From Hippasteria phrygiana (lineage: Eukaryota; Echinodermata; Asteroidea; Valvatida; Goniasteridae): a stretch of 64,000 nt of DNA. Location of the stretch: positions 868,001 to 932,000 of the forward strand of contig JAZGUH010000058.1 in the NCBI GenBank assembly GCA_037893225.1, in the 5' to 3' direction. The position numbers and the translations under genes were made by a program. Positions within the stretch are counted from its first letter, which is position 1. Every line of letters begins with the position of its first letter. This document shows positions 46,406 through 57,690 of this stretch, piece by piece. The notes under the pieces are model-generated. The model was not told the DNA's origin. It worked only from the letters and a program-made list of their open reading frames with translations, and searched no databases.

Positions 46406-46565
46406 TAGTGTTGGGAGTGGGATAGTGTTGGGAGTGGGATAGTGTTGGGAGTGGGATAGTGTTGGGAGTGGGATAGTGTTGGGAGTGGGATAGTGTTGGG
46501 AGTGGGATAGTGTTGGGAGTGGGATAGTGTTGGGAGTGGGATAGTGTTGGGAGTGGGATAGTGTT
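46406..46565. repeat. 17-bp minisatellite (tagtgttgggagtggga)
   Basis: About 9.4 tandem copies of a 17-bp unit that appear identical by eye, ending abruptly in ttaattttttgaa. High homogeneity suggests recent expansion. Not a CRISPR: there are no spacers. Confidence 0.92.
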
Positions 46566-46569
46566 AATT

Positions 46570-47225
46570 TTTTGAATAATTTAGTATTCGATTATTCGAG
46601 ACTGGGCTTGACGGAATATTCAAATATTCGATACTCACCGATCAAGTCTTTCAGGCGTCTGCTGCAACTGCATGCCGCGCCGGTAAAAAGTTGCATGCAA
46701 AGCACGCCGGTGTTTTACATGTGGCGATCGATAGAGAAAACCTGATTGACATTTTTTTGCATTGTATCAAGATCATTAAAAGTATGTTATAACGTTCTGA
46801 TAATAAGAAACCAAACTCCAGCCTGAGTTTTTGCAATAATTATTTTATAAGTGTCAAGGGTTTTAAGGTCGAGAACAATAAACCTTTGTCCCAAAAAAAT
46901 GCACCATTTGACACTGCTAAGCCGAAAGCGCCGTAACTTTTCTATTAAAATAGCATCAGTCGTATCTGTACATACATACATGTATATTAGGCAGAAATCA
47001 ACATGTGAACACTCCGACTCTGAGTGACCATACAGTGTGCCAAGAACATCTTACACAGAAAACACTTTCTTTCCCTATTTTGCACAGATATTTCCTAATT
47101 AAATTCTAAAGAAATCCCTCTAAAACACATGGAATGGTCTGGGTAATCCACGTTTAATATGCACTAGTAGACTGTTCCATAAATATAATGGGGGTGACGA
47201 TGTAAATATGATGGGAAATCCAACA
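46570..47225. other. Intronic stretch, nothing recognised
   Basis: AT-rich intron-1 DNA. The patch attcgattattcgagac..gaatattcaaatattcgata (46583-46632) has short inverted attcga motifs. No gene was recognised. Confidence 0.4.
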
Positions 47226-47374
47226 TTAACCCTAACGTTTTAGGCATTCACTTGGGGTACAGTACACTGTACTACAAAATACTACTCAATTCTCATAGGC
47301 CTGTGTAGTAAAAGTACTGCATACTACAATTTACTCAAGTAGTATTTTGTAGTATTCGGTGACGTTAGGGTTAA
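47226..47374. mobile_element. Foldback MITE (ttaaccctaacg ends)
   Basis: Ends ttaaccctaacg and acgttagggttaa are inverted. Inside, tgtactacaaaatactact pairs with agtagtattttgtagtatt. About 149 bp, noncoding. Confidence 0.8.
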
Positions 47375-49035
47375 ACCCTGTGTTTGTTTTATATTTATAA
47401 ACATGTACATGTAGTAGATCAAGGTAACCATGGTAATTAATTCTATTTTGCATTACTTGTTACACATGAATGATTCAGGATTTTATCTCTCAATTTTATT
47501 TTTTAAAATACAGCCCTTGCCAAATTTGAATTTTTATTTCTTTAAAAAATATAGGGAGTATATTAAAGCATGTTTTAAGCTCTTTATAATGACACAGAAT
47601 GCAAAATAATTTGAACCAACTGAAATTTTCATGATTCTGGCTATCATAAGCATTCTTGCGGTCGGACATCCAGGATCTTCGCTTGAACTTTGTACAGAGA
47701 TCAATGGGTTGCCTGTGCAGCGCGAAGGGGAAAACAAACACATCGGGCACCGTGTATTAATAGGACGAAGGGGAAGATGCCGATCGCGAGAATACTTTTA
47801 CTTTCATTCAAAGTTTCGGCGATTGTGTAGTGTAGGGCCCCTCTTTAGTTTTGATCAAATTTGAGTCAAGGATTCAACCTAAAGCAGTCTTCTCTTAATT
47901 CTATTGACATCTTTTTGTAATTTTGAACAGTTTATTGTGGTGGAAAATACAATTTTCTTACGCGCTTTACGGCAGTTGCCATGCGAATCAACGCAGTTTT
48001 GCTTGTTTACTGTCATGTGCATCGCAGTGATCGCCATCTATATTTTCGCATTGCATTTTGTCGTCTTCATTGCTGTTTACCCCTCAATTCCCCTCAAAAA
48101 CTAAAACCCTGCCATTTACACATGTATACATATCTACGGCATGTACCTGTTGGTTTGTAATGTCGCTAAGGCCATGAGAATGAAAGTATGAGTTTACTGT
48201 CCGAGACATTTTGAAAAGTGATGAGGCTTTTTTTATTATTCATTTTTTTCAATTTCCCGCTTTTAAACATGTTGAAAACGCCCGCCACTATGAGTCACGT
48301 GACCAAGTATGGAACGATCGGCTGCTCGGTCATCATCACATGGGATCATTGCCAGCTTTGAATGCAATCATCAGATATCATCTTAAATGCATGCCATCGT
48401 TTTATATTTTTATATCTGCGGGCTTCATCAAAACATTCTTCAAGTATTTATTCCAGTATTTACTTCAGACTTGTCATTTTAACGCCAGATTGAGATTGAT
48501 GGAAAATACCAGGTTACTGAGGCAGTGTCGTCCATGGCGAAGATAGAAAACTATTTCTATTGGCCGATATTTTTGCGCGTAGTGTCCATCGACCAATCAG
48601 AGCGTGCGTACTAATACACATAGGTCTCGCAGAACAGCTGGACTGGTTCCTCGTCTCTGTCGCTATGCTACGCTACGCAATTGTATTGCAGAGCAGAGCC
48701 TTACACAAAGACGAGAACCACTCTACATGTAAACTTCAGCCTGGTATTATCGCCATACATTTCGCTGCCGTCGGATGATGGCATGAATATGGTTACTGGA
48801 TACGGTCAGAAAAATCACCACAACCAAATTTAAGGATGCAAATAAAGCATTTTTTTTTTTGCAAAAGCATGTTTGGAATTCTGGATGGACAGTTGGGATA
48901 AATTGTATGATATTAATTGGAAATAATGAAATATTTTGAAATAATGAAATCGTGCAAGAATTGTCCTGTTTTAAACTTGTTTTTTTATTGTCAAATGGAA
49001 CAATGAAATAATATTTGAAGAGATTAAAGATTATT
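47375..49035. other. Intronic stretch, nothing firm
   Basis: AT-rich intron DNA. At 48647-48722 ggttcctcgtctctgt and acaaagacgagaaccac form a small inverted repeat around ctatgctacgctacgc. Frames at 47631 and 48211 (77 and 111 codons) lack recognisable domains. Confidence 0.4.
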
Positions 49036-49347
49036 CCTTGTGCCCGGAATTACAAAGATGCTTGGATTAGAAAGAGTAAATATATCCTTGGGTGACGTGT
49101 TTACAGAAAATAACTCGCAAATCCACACTTTCGACGTAAACAAAATCCTGTACAAACTTCTCGTGCAAAGACTTACGCGCACACATGTGCGAAATGCATA
49201 GCAACTGTCGCTTCCACGCATGCGTGGTAGAGTTGTGGGCGTGTACATGTATGTGTTCATCACGTCACACACGGTGAAGTCGTGCAAATTCGCTGTTTCG
49301 GTTTCTGAATTTCCTCAATTTTGCCGTTTTTCGACTGCCGTGCGATG

Positions 49348-49662
49348 TCTTCGTCATCAGTAATTTGTGGTAATTGCCAAACGGCCACCTTCGAAAAGGC
49401 CGAGAGGGGTTACAAGAGATTTTCGGTAAAGGTTTTGTCTAGCCCCGGCACATTCAGAAAAGTCTTTGGCAAGGTCATAACACCCTTTGAATCATTTACG
49501 GCACAGTGTAAGGACACTTTGTTTTCCCAGACCGTCCCAAAGAAAAAGGGTTCCATAAAAAGGACCTTTCATCAAATAAACCCCACTTCCGAAACTGCAA
49601 TAACAGAGTACCGAAGTGATGACGTCAATCAATGCAATGTTTGGAACCAGAATACATTCTAA
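49348..49662 (+). CDS. Unrecognised open frame with a CxxC motif, doubtful
   Basis: From ATG 49348 the frame reads MSSSSVICGNCQTATFEKAE and continues through a Lys/Phe-rich segment to a stop at 49660-49662. Only one CxxC (CGNC) is seen, so a zinc ribbon would need another exon. The last ~20 codons lie inside a MITE that occurs again at 62135-62303, so the native frame has been cut or extended by insertion. Codon composition up to about 49590 is less AT-biased than the flanking intron. No family is recognised. It may be the first exon of a captured or transposon gene, or chance. Confidence 0.25.
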   Translation, partial: SSSSVICGNCQTATFEKAERGYKRFSVKVLSSPGTFRKVFGKVITPFESFTAQCKDTLFSQTVPKKKGSIKRTFHQINPTSETAITEYRSDDVNQCNVWNQNTF

Positions 49663-49722
49663 ACTGCATGTGTTTGGAACCAGTTGCCGCGGCAACTGAC
49701 GTCAGACTTCGGTACTCTATTA
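49600..49722. mobile_element. MITE (agagtaccgaagt ends), copy 1
   Basis: Left agagtaccgaagtgatgacg and right gacttcggtactctatta are inverted, with gtttggaaccag repeated inside and a palindrome cagttgccgcggcaactg. The element is also at 62135-62303. Confidence 0.75.
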
Positions 49723-49983
49723 CGACCGCATGACAAAAATTAATTCAGAAAATCTAAAAGCTTTGACGAACATACACGCCCACAACTCTACCACGCATAC
49801 GTGGAAGCAACACAGTTGCTATGCATTTCGCGCATGCGCGCGCGCAAGTCTTTGCACGAGAAGTTCATACAGGATGTTTAGCGTCGGAAGTGTGGATTTG
49901 CGATTTATTTTCTATAAAAACGTCACCCAGGGACATATTTACTTTTTCTAAACCAAGCATCTTTGTAATTCCGGACACAAGGA

Positions 49984-52091
49984 CTATGTGAGCGAAATTT
50001 CAGCTTCCTTCATCAGGTAAAAATTAAGGGGAAAAAAATTTGTAAAATGTTTTCTGTGGCAGCAGAAATTTTATACCCTGGACGTCAGTCGTAATGCAAT
50101 GAAGACGTCGTCCAACCTGGGCTAGACTCATACTTTCATTCTCATGGCCTAACACTTAAGTTAGACCTCACCTAGGCAATAAACCTTTTCAACATTCTCA
50201 AAGCATCATGGGAACTGCATCAGCTTTAACTGGCATTAGAAGTAGGCAAGCCAGGCAAAAATTAAAACATGTTCCAAATGTTTTTATCTTTTGAAGGTAC
50301 AAAAATGTACAATACATTCTTTGTCATTTACAAAGGGGAAATTCGTGTTTCATGAAAATCCAACAAGCCGTTGGTGAGTTATAATTTTTTTCAGATTAGA
50401 TTTATTAACCTTTTTCTGAGACAGCCTGTGTATTGTGGGTATGGGGCAAATGGCATCTTGATTTCCACCAGATTGTTTTTGCTGCAACTAATTAAATATG
50501 CGCATACATCATCATTTCAAAGAGGAGCAACATTTTCCAATTAAGATATCATCTTTCAACAGAACAAGTATGAAAGATATTTTTCCAAACAAAATTTCAT
50601 GATTCTCATTTGCATATATGCAAATTTATGTATACTTAATGAGGATGAGGATGACCATAACTAATAAGCACAAAAAAACGTAATTGAACACAATTATGCT
50701 GAAGGATTTTAAGGCAGGGTTCATTCTTTACATTTGAAACAAGCAATGCTTTATTAACATGTAACATAAATATGCAAATGAACACCAGTCATTGTACAAA
50801 TTAATTATGAAATATTAATGCCATATTTTGTTTTCTTTTCGTTTTCAGGAACATCAGCAAATGTTCCGTACAAGTCCAGCTAAGGGGCATGGTGAATTAC
50901 ATTTTGTGCTCAATGCATATCTCCCCTTCATCACCGTTGGAATCCCTCGGTCCCTTCCGACAAACAGAGTGATGACTTACCTGCTTACTGGAGGACGGAG
51001 TTGTTTGCAAATATTAAAAATTAATAAAGTTGTTGAATAAAAGTTTACCGTATATATTATTAATGTGAGTGTGTATAAAGTCATTTGTTTTACTTGTTAA
51101 AAAGTTAAAAGTAATGTGTTCTAAATTGAAGTTCATCTCCCACTAACAAACTTCTATTGTGTTTTTTTAAGCTAAAAAAAGGGAACATAATCTGTGCATG
51201 GGGGACTGGTTAACTGAGAGAAAATTTTAAAATAAATCTGAATTTACATGTACCTAATGAAAATAAATAAATGTATAGTTGTATGAACTGGAAAATGATG
51301 ATCGAGTCAAGAGCCAGTGGGGACTGCACAGGTAAGGCATGTAAGGTACAATTCTGAAACATCACTGCTCAAAAATTCAACTGCATTTTACTGAAAATTT
51401 ACTTCCACAAAGATTGAACAAATTAATTTTTCGGCCGCTAAAACGGCTACGGCAGGACTGCTAGCCGCCATCTTGGATTTTCTCAAAACTCACTTTGAAA
51501 AAAAACGCGCGTACAAAAGTGATCTTCGGGGCATGGTCTTCACACATAAACTTTTTTTTTCTTTCAGAAATCAATATTTTATGACTTAATTTATTATTTA
51601 GGTCGTATGAATTGAGCAATCTGTGTTTTAAATGTACGAAAAAATTAAGTTGAAAAGTGTTTACATCGTTTACGTGGCCAGCCGGACGCAAGATTTCATA
51701 GTCACATAGTTTATAATGTTTATTATTCATTTATGTCCTCATACATAGTAAAATAATGACGTTAACATCAAAGTGTTCAATCGCGAAAGCGCTTTTTATG
51801 ACGTCGCGCTGAATACAATTTTCACCGCGCGGCCATTTTTATGAATGGGCTTTTGCGTGTGTAGAAGAACGTCGCTGACAGACTCGCGCGCGCTGGCCGT
51901 GACATGCCTATTTAGAAGAGCAAGCACATTAGAACAGACATGATTGGTCGCATTTTTTGGTCACATGTTCGTTGTCAAGCTTGCAAAAATCCTCTTCTGA
52001 TTGGCTAATAATGTGACATTACTAGCTGTTCTAATTCCAGAAATTTGCATTCATCAGTAACTGGTACCCTGAGAGGGATTCCCCAATTATT
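49984..52091. other. Intronic stretch with one exon-like segment
   Basis: Mostly AT-rich intron DNA. At 50849 a ttttcag acceptor-like site opens a plus-strand frame ending at 51038, with AATAAA at 51023 and 51036 (see findings). At 51460-51480 ccgccatcttgg resembles a YY1 site. CCAAT-type motifs occur at 51943 and 52000. Confidence 0.35.
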
Positions 52092-52131
52092 GGCTGTTTC
52101 GGAAGTTTTCCGAAACAGCCTTTGTTTTCGT

Positions 52132-52164
<33 letters not shown>

Positions 52165-53897
52165 CTCTTTCAGACTATTGCCCATAGCATTTGTACACGT
52201 TTTCCTTTTTACCGGCACTTTGGCTACTTGTATGCAGCCGATTGTCTTTAAACTTAGCAAACACTTAAAGCAACTGCTCAGAATGTGTGCCGAACTTTTA
52301 CGTCATGATGACGTCATCACGTGATTTTTTATGAATTTTTGAATTTTGAAAATCGTAACATTTGTTTCAATATATCTAGCGAACAAAACAAGATATTTTC
52401 AAAATTCTTTTTGTGATAGCTTTGGTATGTCTCAAAGATATGCCCTAAAAGGCGAAAATTGTGTGACGTCATGATGACGTCATCAAAAATGTTTATTTTT
52501 TAACGCATGTAAGGGTCAATCCGATTACAAAAATATATATATTGAATTTTCCTCTCCCTAATTCCAAAATGTCATGATCGTGGCTCACTCAAGTAAGAAA
52601 TAACAGCCATTTCAAAATTTAGACCAAATTCAATATAACACAAAGGAATTCTGGGAAGGGCAGATAACCATGGCTCAAATGTGCATGCTGTTTATAAAAA
52701 GGGTTGATTTGTAGTCTTTTTTCAAGTCGCTAGACTATTGCCCATAGCATTTGTAAACGTTTCCTTTCTTACCGGCCACTTTGGCTACTTTTAAACTTGA
52801 CAGACACTTACCCCAACTGCTCACAATGTGTGCCGAATTTTACGTCATGATGACGTCATCACATGTCACGTGACGTCATCTTAAAGGGGCATTTTTCGAA
52901 GCCATATATCTACAAAAGTACAAGTCCGATTAAGTTGGAACGTGATATCTAGGTATGCCACCGGGTGTTATAGATGAAAATTGACATGCCGTTATGATTA
53001 AGTCAAAACATGTCACGTGACGTCATCTTAAAGGGGCAGTTTTTGAAGCCATTTATCTACAAAAGTACAAATTCGATTAAGTTGAAAAAAAATATCCAGG
53101 TAGCCCAGTAGGTTTATAAATAAAAATTGACATGACGTTATGATGACGTCATCACATGTCACGTGACGTCATCTTAAAGGGGCAGTTTTTGAAGGTCCAT
53201 ATCTACAGAAGTACAAGTCCAATTAAGTTATAAAGTAATATCTAGGTAGCCCAGTAGGTTTATAGATGAAAATTGACTTGACATTATGATGACGTCATCA
53301 CATGTCACGTGACGTCATCTTAAAGGGGCAGTTTTTAAAGCATATATAAACAAAAGTACAAGTCCGATTAAGTTGAAAAGTAATATCTAGGTAGCCCAGT
53401 AGGTTTATAGTTGAAAATTGACATGACATTATCATGATGTCATCACATGTTACGTGACGTCATCTTAAAGGGGCAGTTTTTGAAGCCACATATAAACAAA
53501 AGTACAAGTTCGATTAAGTTGAAATGTAATATCCAGGCAGGTCTGCAGGTTCATAGATGAAAATTGACATGACATTATGACTTCATCACATGTCACGTGA
53601 CGTCATCTTAAAGGGGCAGTTTTTGAAGCCATATATATACAAAAGTACAAGTCCGATTAAGTTGAAAAGGTAGGTCAGCAAGTTTATAGATGAAAATTTA
53701 TGTGACTTTATGATGACGTCATCACATGTCACTATTACAAACAACTTTAATTAATTTCAAAATTAACAAAGAAAATTGGCAGTAGTGCGATTGTTTGACA
53801 AACTTTAATTGTTGTATTCACATTTCACATCCAAACTAAAAAAAAAAAAACGAAACAGCCCTGTGTTTGTCCACAAACACCAACCTCATGCCCCTAG
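52092..53897. repeat. CRE/E-box satellite block, copy A
   Basis: Begins at ggctgtttcgg (52092) and reaches the inverted end cgaaacagcc (53851-53860) plus a tail ctgtgtttgtccacaaacac. Inside, a ~560-bp segment (agactattgcccatagcatt) occurs at 52171 and, diverged, at 52732. Then come six units of about 146 bp, each with catgtcacgtgacgtcatc followed by ttaaaggggcagttttt (unit marks at 52881, 53028, 53174, 53320, 53464, 53608). A T tract of about 30 lies at 52138-52164. No coding frame is supported. Confidence 0.9.
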
Positions 53898-55366
53898 TTT
53901 TCTTTTTTTTTTCTTTTTCTCTTTCAGACTATTGCCCATAGCATTTGTACACGTTTTCCTTTTTACCGGCACTTTGGCTACTTTTATGCAGCCGATTGTC
54001 TTTAAACTTAGCAAACACTTAAAGCAACTGCTCAGAATGTGTGCCGAACTTTTACGTCATGATGACGTCATCACGTGATTTTGTATGAATTTTTGAATTT
54101 TGAAAATCGTAACATTTGTTTCAATATATCTAGCGAACAAAACAAGATATTTTCAAAATTCTTTTTGTGATAGCTTTGGTATGTCTCAAAGATATGCCCT
54201 AAAAGGCGAAAATTGTGTGACGTCATGATGACGTCATCAAAAATGTTTTTTTTTTTAACGCATGTAAGGGTCAATCCGATTACAAAAATGTATATATTGA
54301 ATTTTCCTCTCCCTAATTCCAAAATGTCATGATCGTGGCTCACTCAAGTAAGAAATAACAGCCATTTCAAAATTTAGACCAAATTCAATATAACACAAAG
54401 GAATTCTGGGAAGGGCAGATAACCATGGCTCAAATGTGCATGCTGTTTATAAAAAGGGTTGATTTGTAGTCTTTTTTCAAGTCGCTAGACTATTGCCCAT
54501 AGCATTTGTAAACGTTTTCTTTCTTACCGGCCACTTTGGCTACTTTTAAACTTGACAGACACTTACCCCAACTGCTCACAATGTGTGCCGAATTTTACGT
54601 CATGATGACGTCATCTTAAAGGGGCATTTTTCGAAGCCATATATCTACAAAAGTACAAGTCCGATTAAGTTGGAACGTGATATCTAGGTATGCCACCGGG
54701 TGTTATAGATGAAAATTGACATGACGTTATGATTATAAGTCAGAACATGTCACGTGACGTCATCTTAAAGGGGCAGTTTTTGAAGGTCCATATCTACAGA
54801 AGTACAAGTCCAATTAAGTTATAAAGTAATATCTAGGTAGCCCAATAGGTCTATAGATGAAAATTGACTTGACATTATGATGACGTCATCACATGTCACG
54901 TGACGTCATCTTAAAGGGGCAGTTTTTAAAGCTATATATAAACAAAAGTACAAGTCCGATTAAGTTGAAAAGTAATATCTAGGTAGCCCAGTAGGTTTAT
55001 AGTTGAAAATTGACATGACATTATCATGTTGTCATCACATGTTACATGACGTCATCTTAAAGGGGCAGTTTTTGAAGCCATATATATACAAAAGTACAAG
55101 TCCGATTAAGTTGAAAAGTTATATCTAGGTAGGTCAGCAAGTTTATAGATGAAAATTTATGTGACGTTATGATGACGTCATCACATGACACTATTACAAA
55201 CAACTTTAATAAATTTCAAAATTAACAAAGAAAAGTGGCAGTAGTGTGATTGTTTGACAAACTTTAATTGTTGTATTCACATTTCACATCCAAACTAAAA
55301 AACAAAAACGAAACAGCCCTGTGTTTGTCCACAAACACCAACCTCATGCCTCTAGTTTCCTTTATT
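53898..55366. repeat. CRE/E-box satellite block, copy B (tandem duplicate)
   Basis: A second copy of the block, head to tail: agactattgcccatagcatt at 53928 and 54487, then four ~146-bp units (marks at 54616, 54765, 54911, 55057) and the same end cgaaacagcc plus ctgtgtttgtccacaaacac (to 55338). It has two fewer 146-bp units than copy A. Corresponding segments otherwise differ by only scattered bases, so the duplication looks recent. Confidence 0.9.
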
Positions 55367-56048
55367 CTTATTGCCATTTAAAATTGATTTTTCTGGTTAT
55401 TATTTTCCTTATGTTCCATGCAAAGATACAATGTATGTGAAAAGGTATCGCTCAACTCATGACAGATATTTAGCATAAAATCAATTAGTATTTGGACTGG
55501 TTCACAGTGCCATAGTGTATAAATTACATGGTTTGTTTGGCTTCCAAACCCACAATGCATTGACTAACGTGCGTGACCATATAGTCGCCACCCAAACCCC
55601 AATGATGTTGTTTTTACCTCTTTTTCAGGTTTTCACAGCATACCTTGGCATGTTTGCTTCCATTTCGACATCGTCCTGTCATACTGCCTCAAATAATTTC
55701 ATGGATACAAAGCGTCAAAGTCAACCACATTTAGGTGGCGACTTTAGGTGACTGTTCACAAGGTCGCCGTTACATTAATTGCACTTGTTGTTCTGGAAAA
55801 TCACAAACACAATAGCCGCAGTCGCGGGTACCTTCGTATGAAATGCAATTAAAATGAAAGGGAGTAAAGGCATTTATTGTAAAAGCCAGATGGTACGTTC
55901 ACCGGAGTGGGTGGGAGTAAAGTACTGACGTCATTGAAGTGAAGCCATTGGTTGCAGAAACCTGATGATAATGTGGGCGGAGTTAAAAATTTCCATTCAT
56001 GAATGTTGACAGGCGGAGTATCAGTCTGACTTTATTGTACTGTTCGTA

Positions 56049-56194
56049 GGCTGCGTTCGAGTGAGCACACGAACGGCAGGAGTATGACCTGAGGGCAACA
56101 GAGTATATTCCTGCGCCGGGAGTAATGCGCACGCAACATTTTCCTGCACCGCGAGTATCAAGAATAAATCCTTCCTCCATGCTCGAACGCAGCC
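56049..56194. mobile_element. Small TIR element (ggctgcgttcgag ends)
   Basis: ggctgcgttcgag (56049-56061) and ctcgaacgcagcc (56182-56194) are exact inverse copies of 13 bp. The 146-bp element is GC-richer than its flanks, with cgggagtaatgcgcacg and cgcgagtatca inside. Confidence 0.75.
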
Positions 56195-56332
56195 ATAGAG
56201 TACATTTGCTGAGTTCTTTCATGAAGCATTTATAACTCCATCCTTCTTTTCTAGCAACCCAGTGAAGAATAAAGGTCTTTAAAGTAAGGAGGATGATGAG
56301 TTTGACTGTTTCTTAAGTAAATTTGACCCATT

Positions 56333-56394
56333 TATTATATAAAGTATTATATAAAGTATATTATAAAGTATATTATAAAGTATATTAATAAAGT
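56333..56394. repeat. AT-rich 13-bp tandem repeat (ttataaagtatat)
   Basis: Four to five imperfect copies of ttataaagtatat followed by aataaagtttatt. Confidence 0.75.
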
Positions 56395-56691
56395 TTATTC
56401 ATGGACACAATCCATAAACACTGCAGTTTTATACCAGTAACACGGCGGTTTACGTCAGCCCATTTAAAATACGTGCATCGTTCAAGCCCATTGAAATACA
56501 TGCATTCTGATTTTCGCCACTTGCCCCAATTTCACCAGGCAGACTGACGCAGACTGGCCATATAGTCGCCACTACATAATTATCTTATTTAAATACGATT
56601 AAACTGTGAAAATCTGCGTTAATGCTATTACAAACGATCTGTGTACACTACTGAATACACGCAAACATAAACATTGTTACCTGCCTGTCGT

Positions 56692-57690
56692 ATACTTCCA
56701 AAAATGTAAGGCTCTCCGTTAGCCTTACAAGGATCTTCCTTTTTGGACCCCGTAACTCAATGGGATTTGCAATACGCTCTCGTTAGATCAGTTACAATGT
56801 TCTAGAATTCCACTTTCTTAAATGTTAATCTCCCCAGAAGGTTATCCAATCCCTCCTACAGATCTTTGAGACTTTTGCGGCACATTTGCGGAACATTGAA
56901 AAAGACAATTTATTGAGTAATGGAGTTTTTACTCACCAACCGACGTATTCAGCCGAGATGAACATGGCGTCGCACAGCTGACTAATTCAGTCCACCAGAC
57001 TGTGCATGCGCGTGGAGTTTTCGAAGAGATTTGGGGCTCGACCATTTTTTGAAGGAGGGGGCATCTTGTCTACATCGCGCTTTGGTGATGTGTGGAATGT
57101 ATGTTTTTATCCAGATTAGATACCGCATACAAAAACAAACGCAAAATTGAATGTCAGCGAATTTTGAACGTTATAATGATCCAATACCGACTATTAATCA
57201 TCACAAAAAATATTCCGTAAATGTTCATTTTAAAACTGAAGGAATGTTCAAACACACACAACAATGTGTAAAGCGCGTCATGCACACATCACCGTTGCGC
57301 GATGTAGACAAGTTGCCCCCCCCCCCCTTCAAAAAATGGTCGAGCCCCAAATCTCTTCGAAAACTCCACGCGCATGCGCAGTCTGGTGGACTGTATTAGT
57401 CAGCTGTGCGACGCCATGTTCATCTCGGCTGAATACGTCAGTTGGTGAGTAAAAACTCCATTACTCAATAAATTGTCCGTTTCAATGTTCCGCAAATGTG
57501 CCGCAAAAGTCTCAAAGATCTGTAGGAGGGATTGGATAACCTTTTCTGGGGAGATTAACGTTTGGGAAAGTGGAATTCTAGAACATTGTAACTGATCTAA
57601 CGAGAGCGTATTGCAAATCCCATTGAGTTACGGGGTCCAAAAAGGAATATCCTTGTAAGGCTAACGGAGAGCCTTACATTTTTGGAAGTA
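56692..57690. repeat. Near-perfect ~405-bp inverted repeat, promoter-like arms
   Basis: Arm 56692-57096 and arm 57282-57690 are reverse complements with only scattered differences, around a ~185-bp AT-rich spacer. Each arm reads outward as an NRF1-like site (cgcgcatgcgca at 57369-57380; one base altered in the left arm), then an ATG (57416, and 56965 on the minus strand), 29 bases, then GTGAGT. The arms are richer in CpG than the spacer. Confidence 0.9.

Larger units (their letters stand above)
49036..49983. mobile_element. Element with long inverted arms around an open frame
   Basis: Arms 49036-49262 and 49768-49983 are inverse copies of about 215-225 bp with modest divergence (ccttgtgcccggaattacaa at the outer edge, cacaactctaccacgcat at the inner). 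The ~505-bp centre carries an open frame (49348-49600) and a MITE (49600-49722). An NRF1-like site cgcgcatgcgcg lies at 49829-49840 in the right arm. Confidence 0.8.

Noticed and set aside
46406..46565. CRISPR-like array
   Set aside because: Units are directly contiguous with no spacers, and this is eukaryotic DNA. It is a minisatellite.
48211..48546. 111-codon plus-strand frame in BICD intron 1
   Set aside because: No domain, no splice support, and composition similar to the surrounding intron.
52849..53740. CRISPR-like or regulatory operator array in the 146-bp repeats
   Set aside because: The whole 146-bp unit is repeated, not only a short repeat with unique spacers. It was kept as satellite DNA with notable palindromes.
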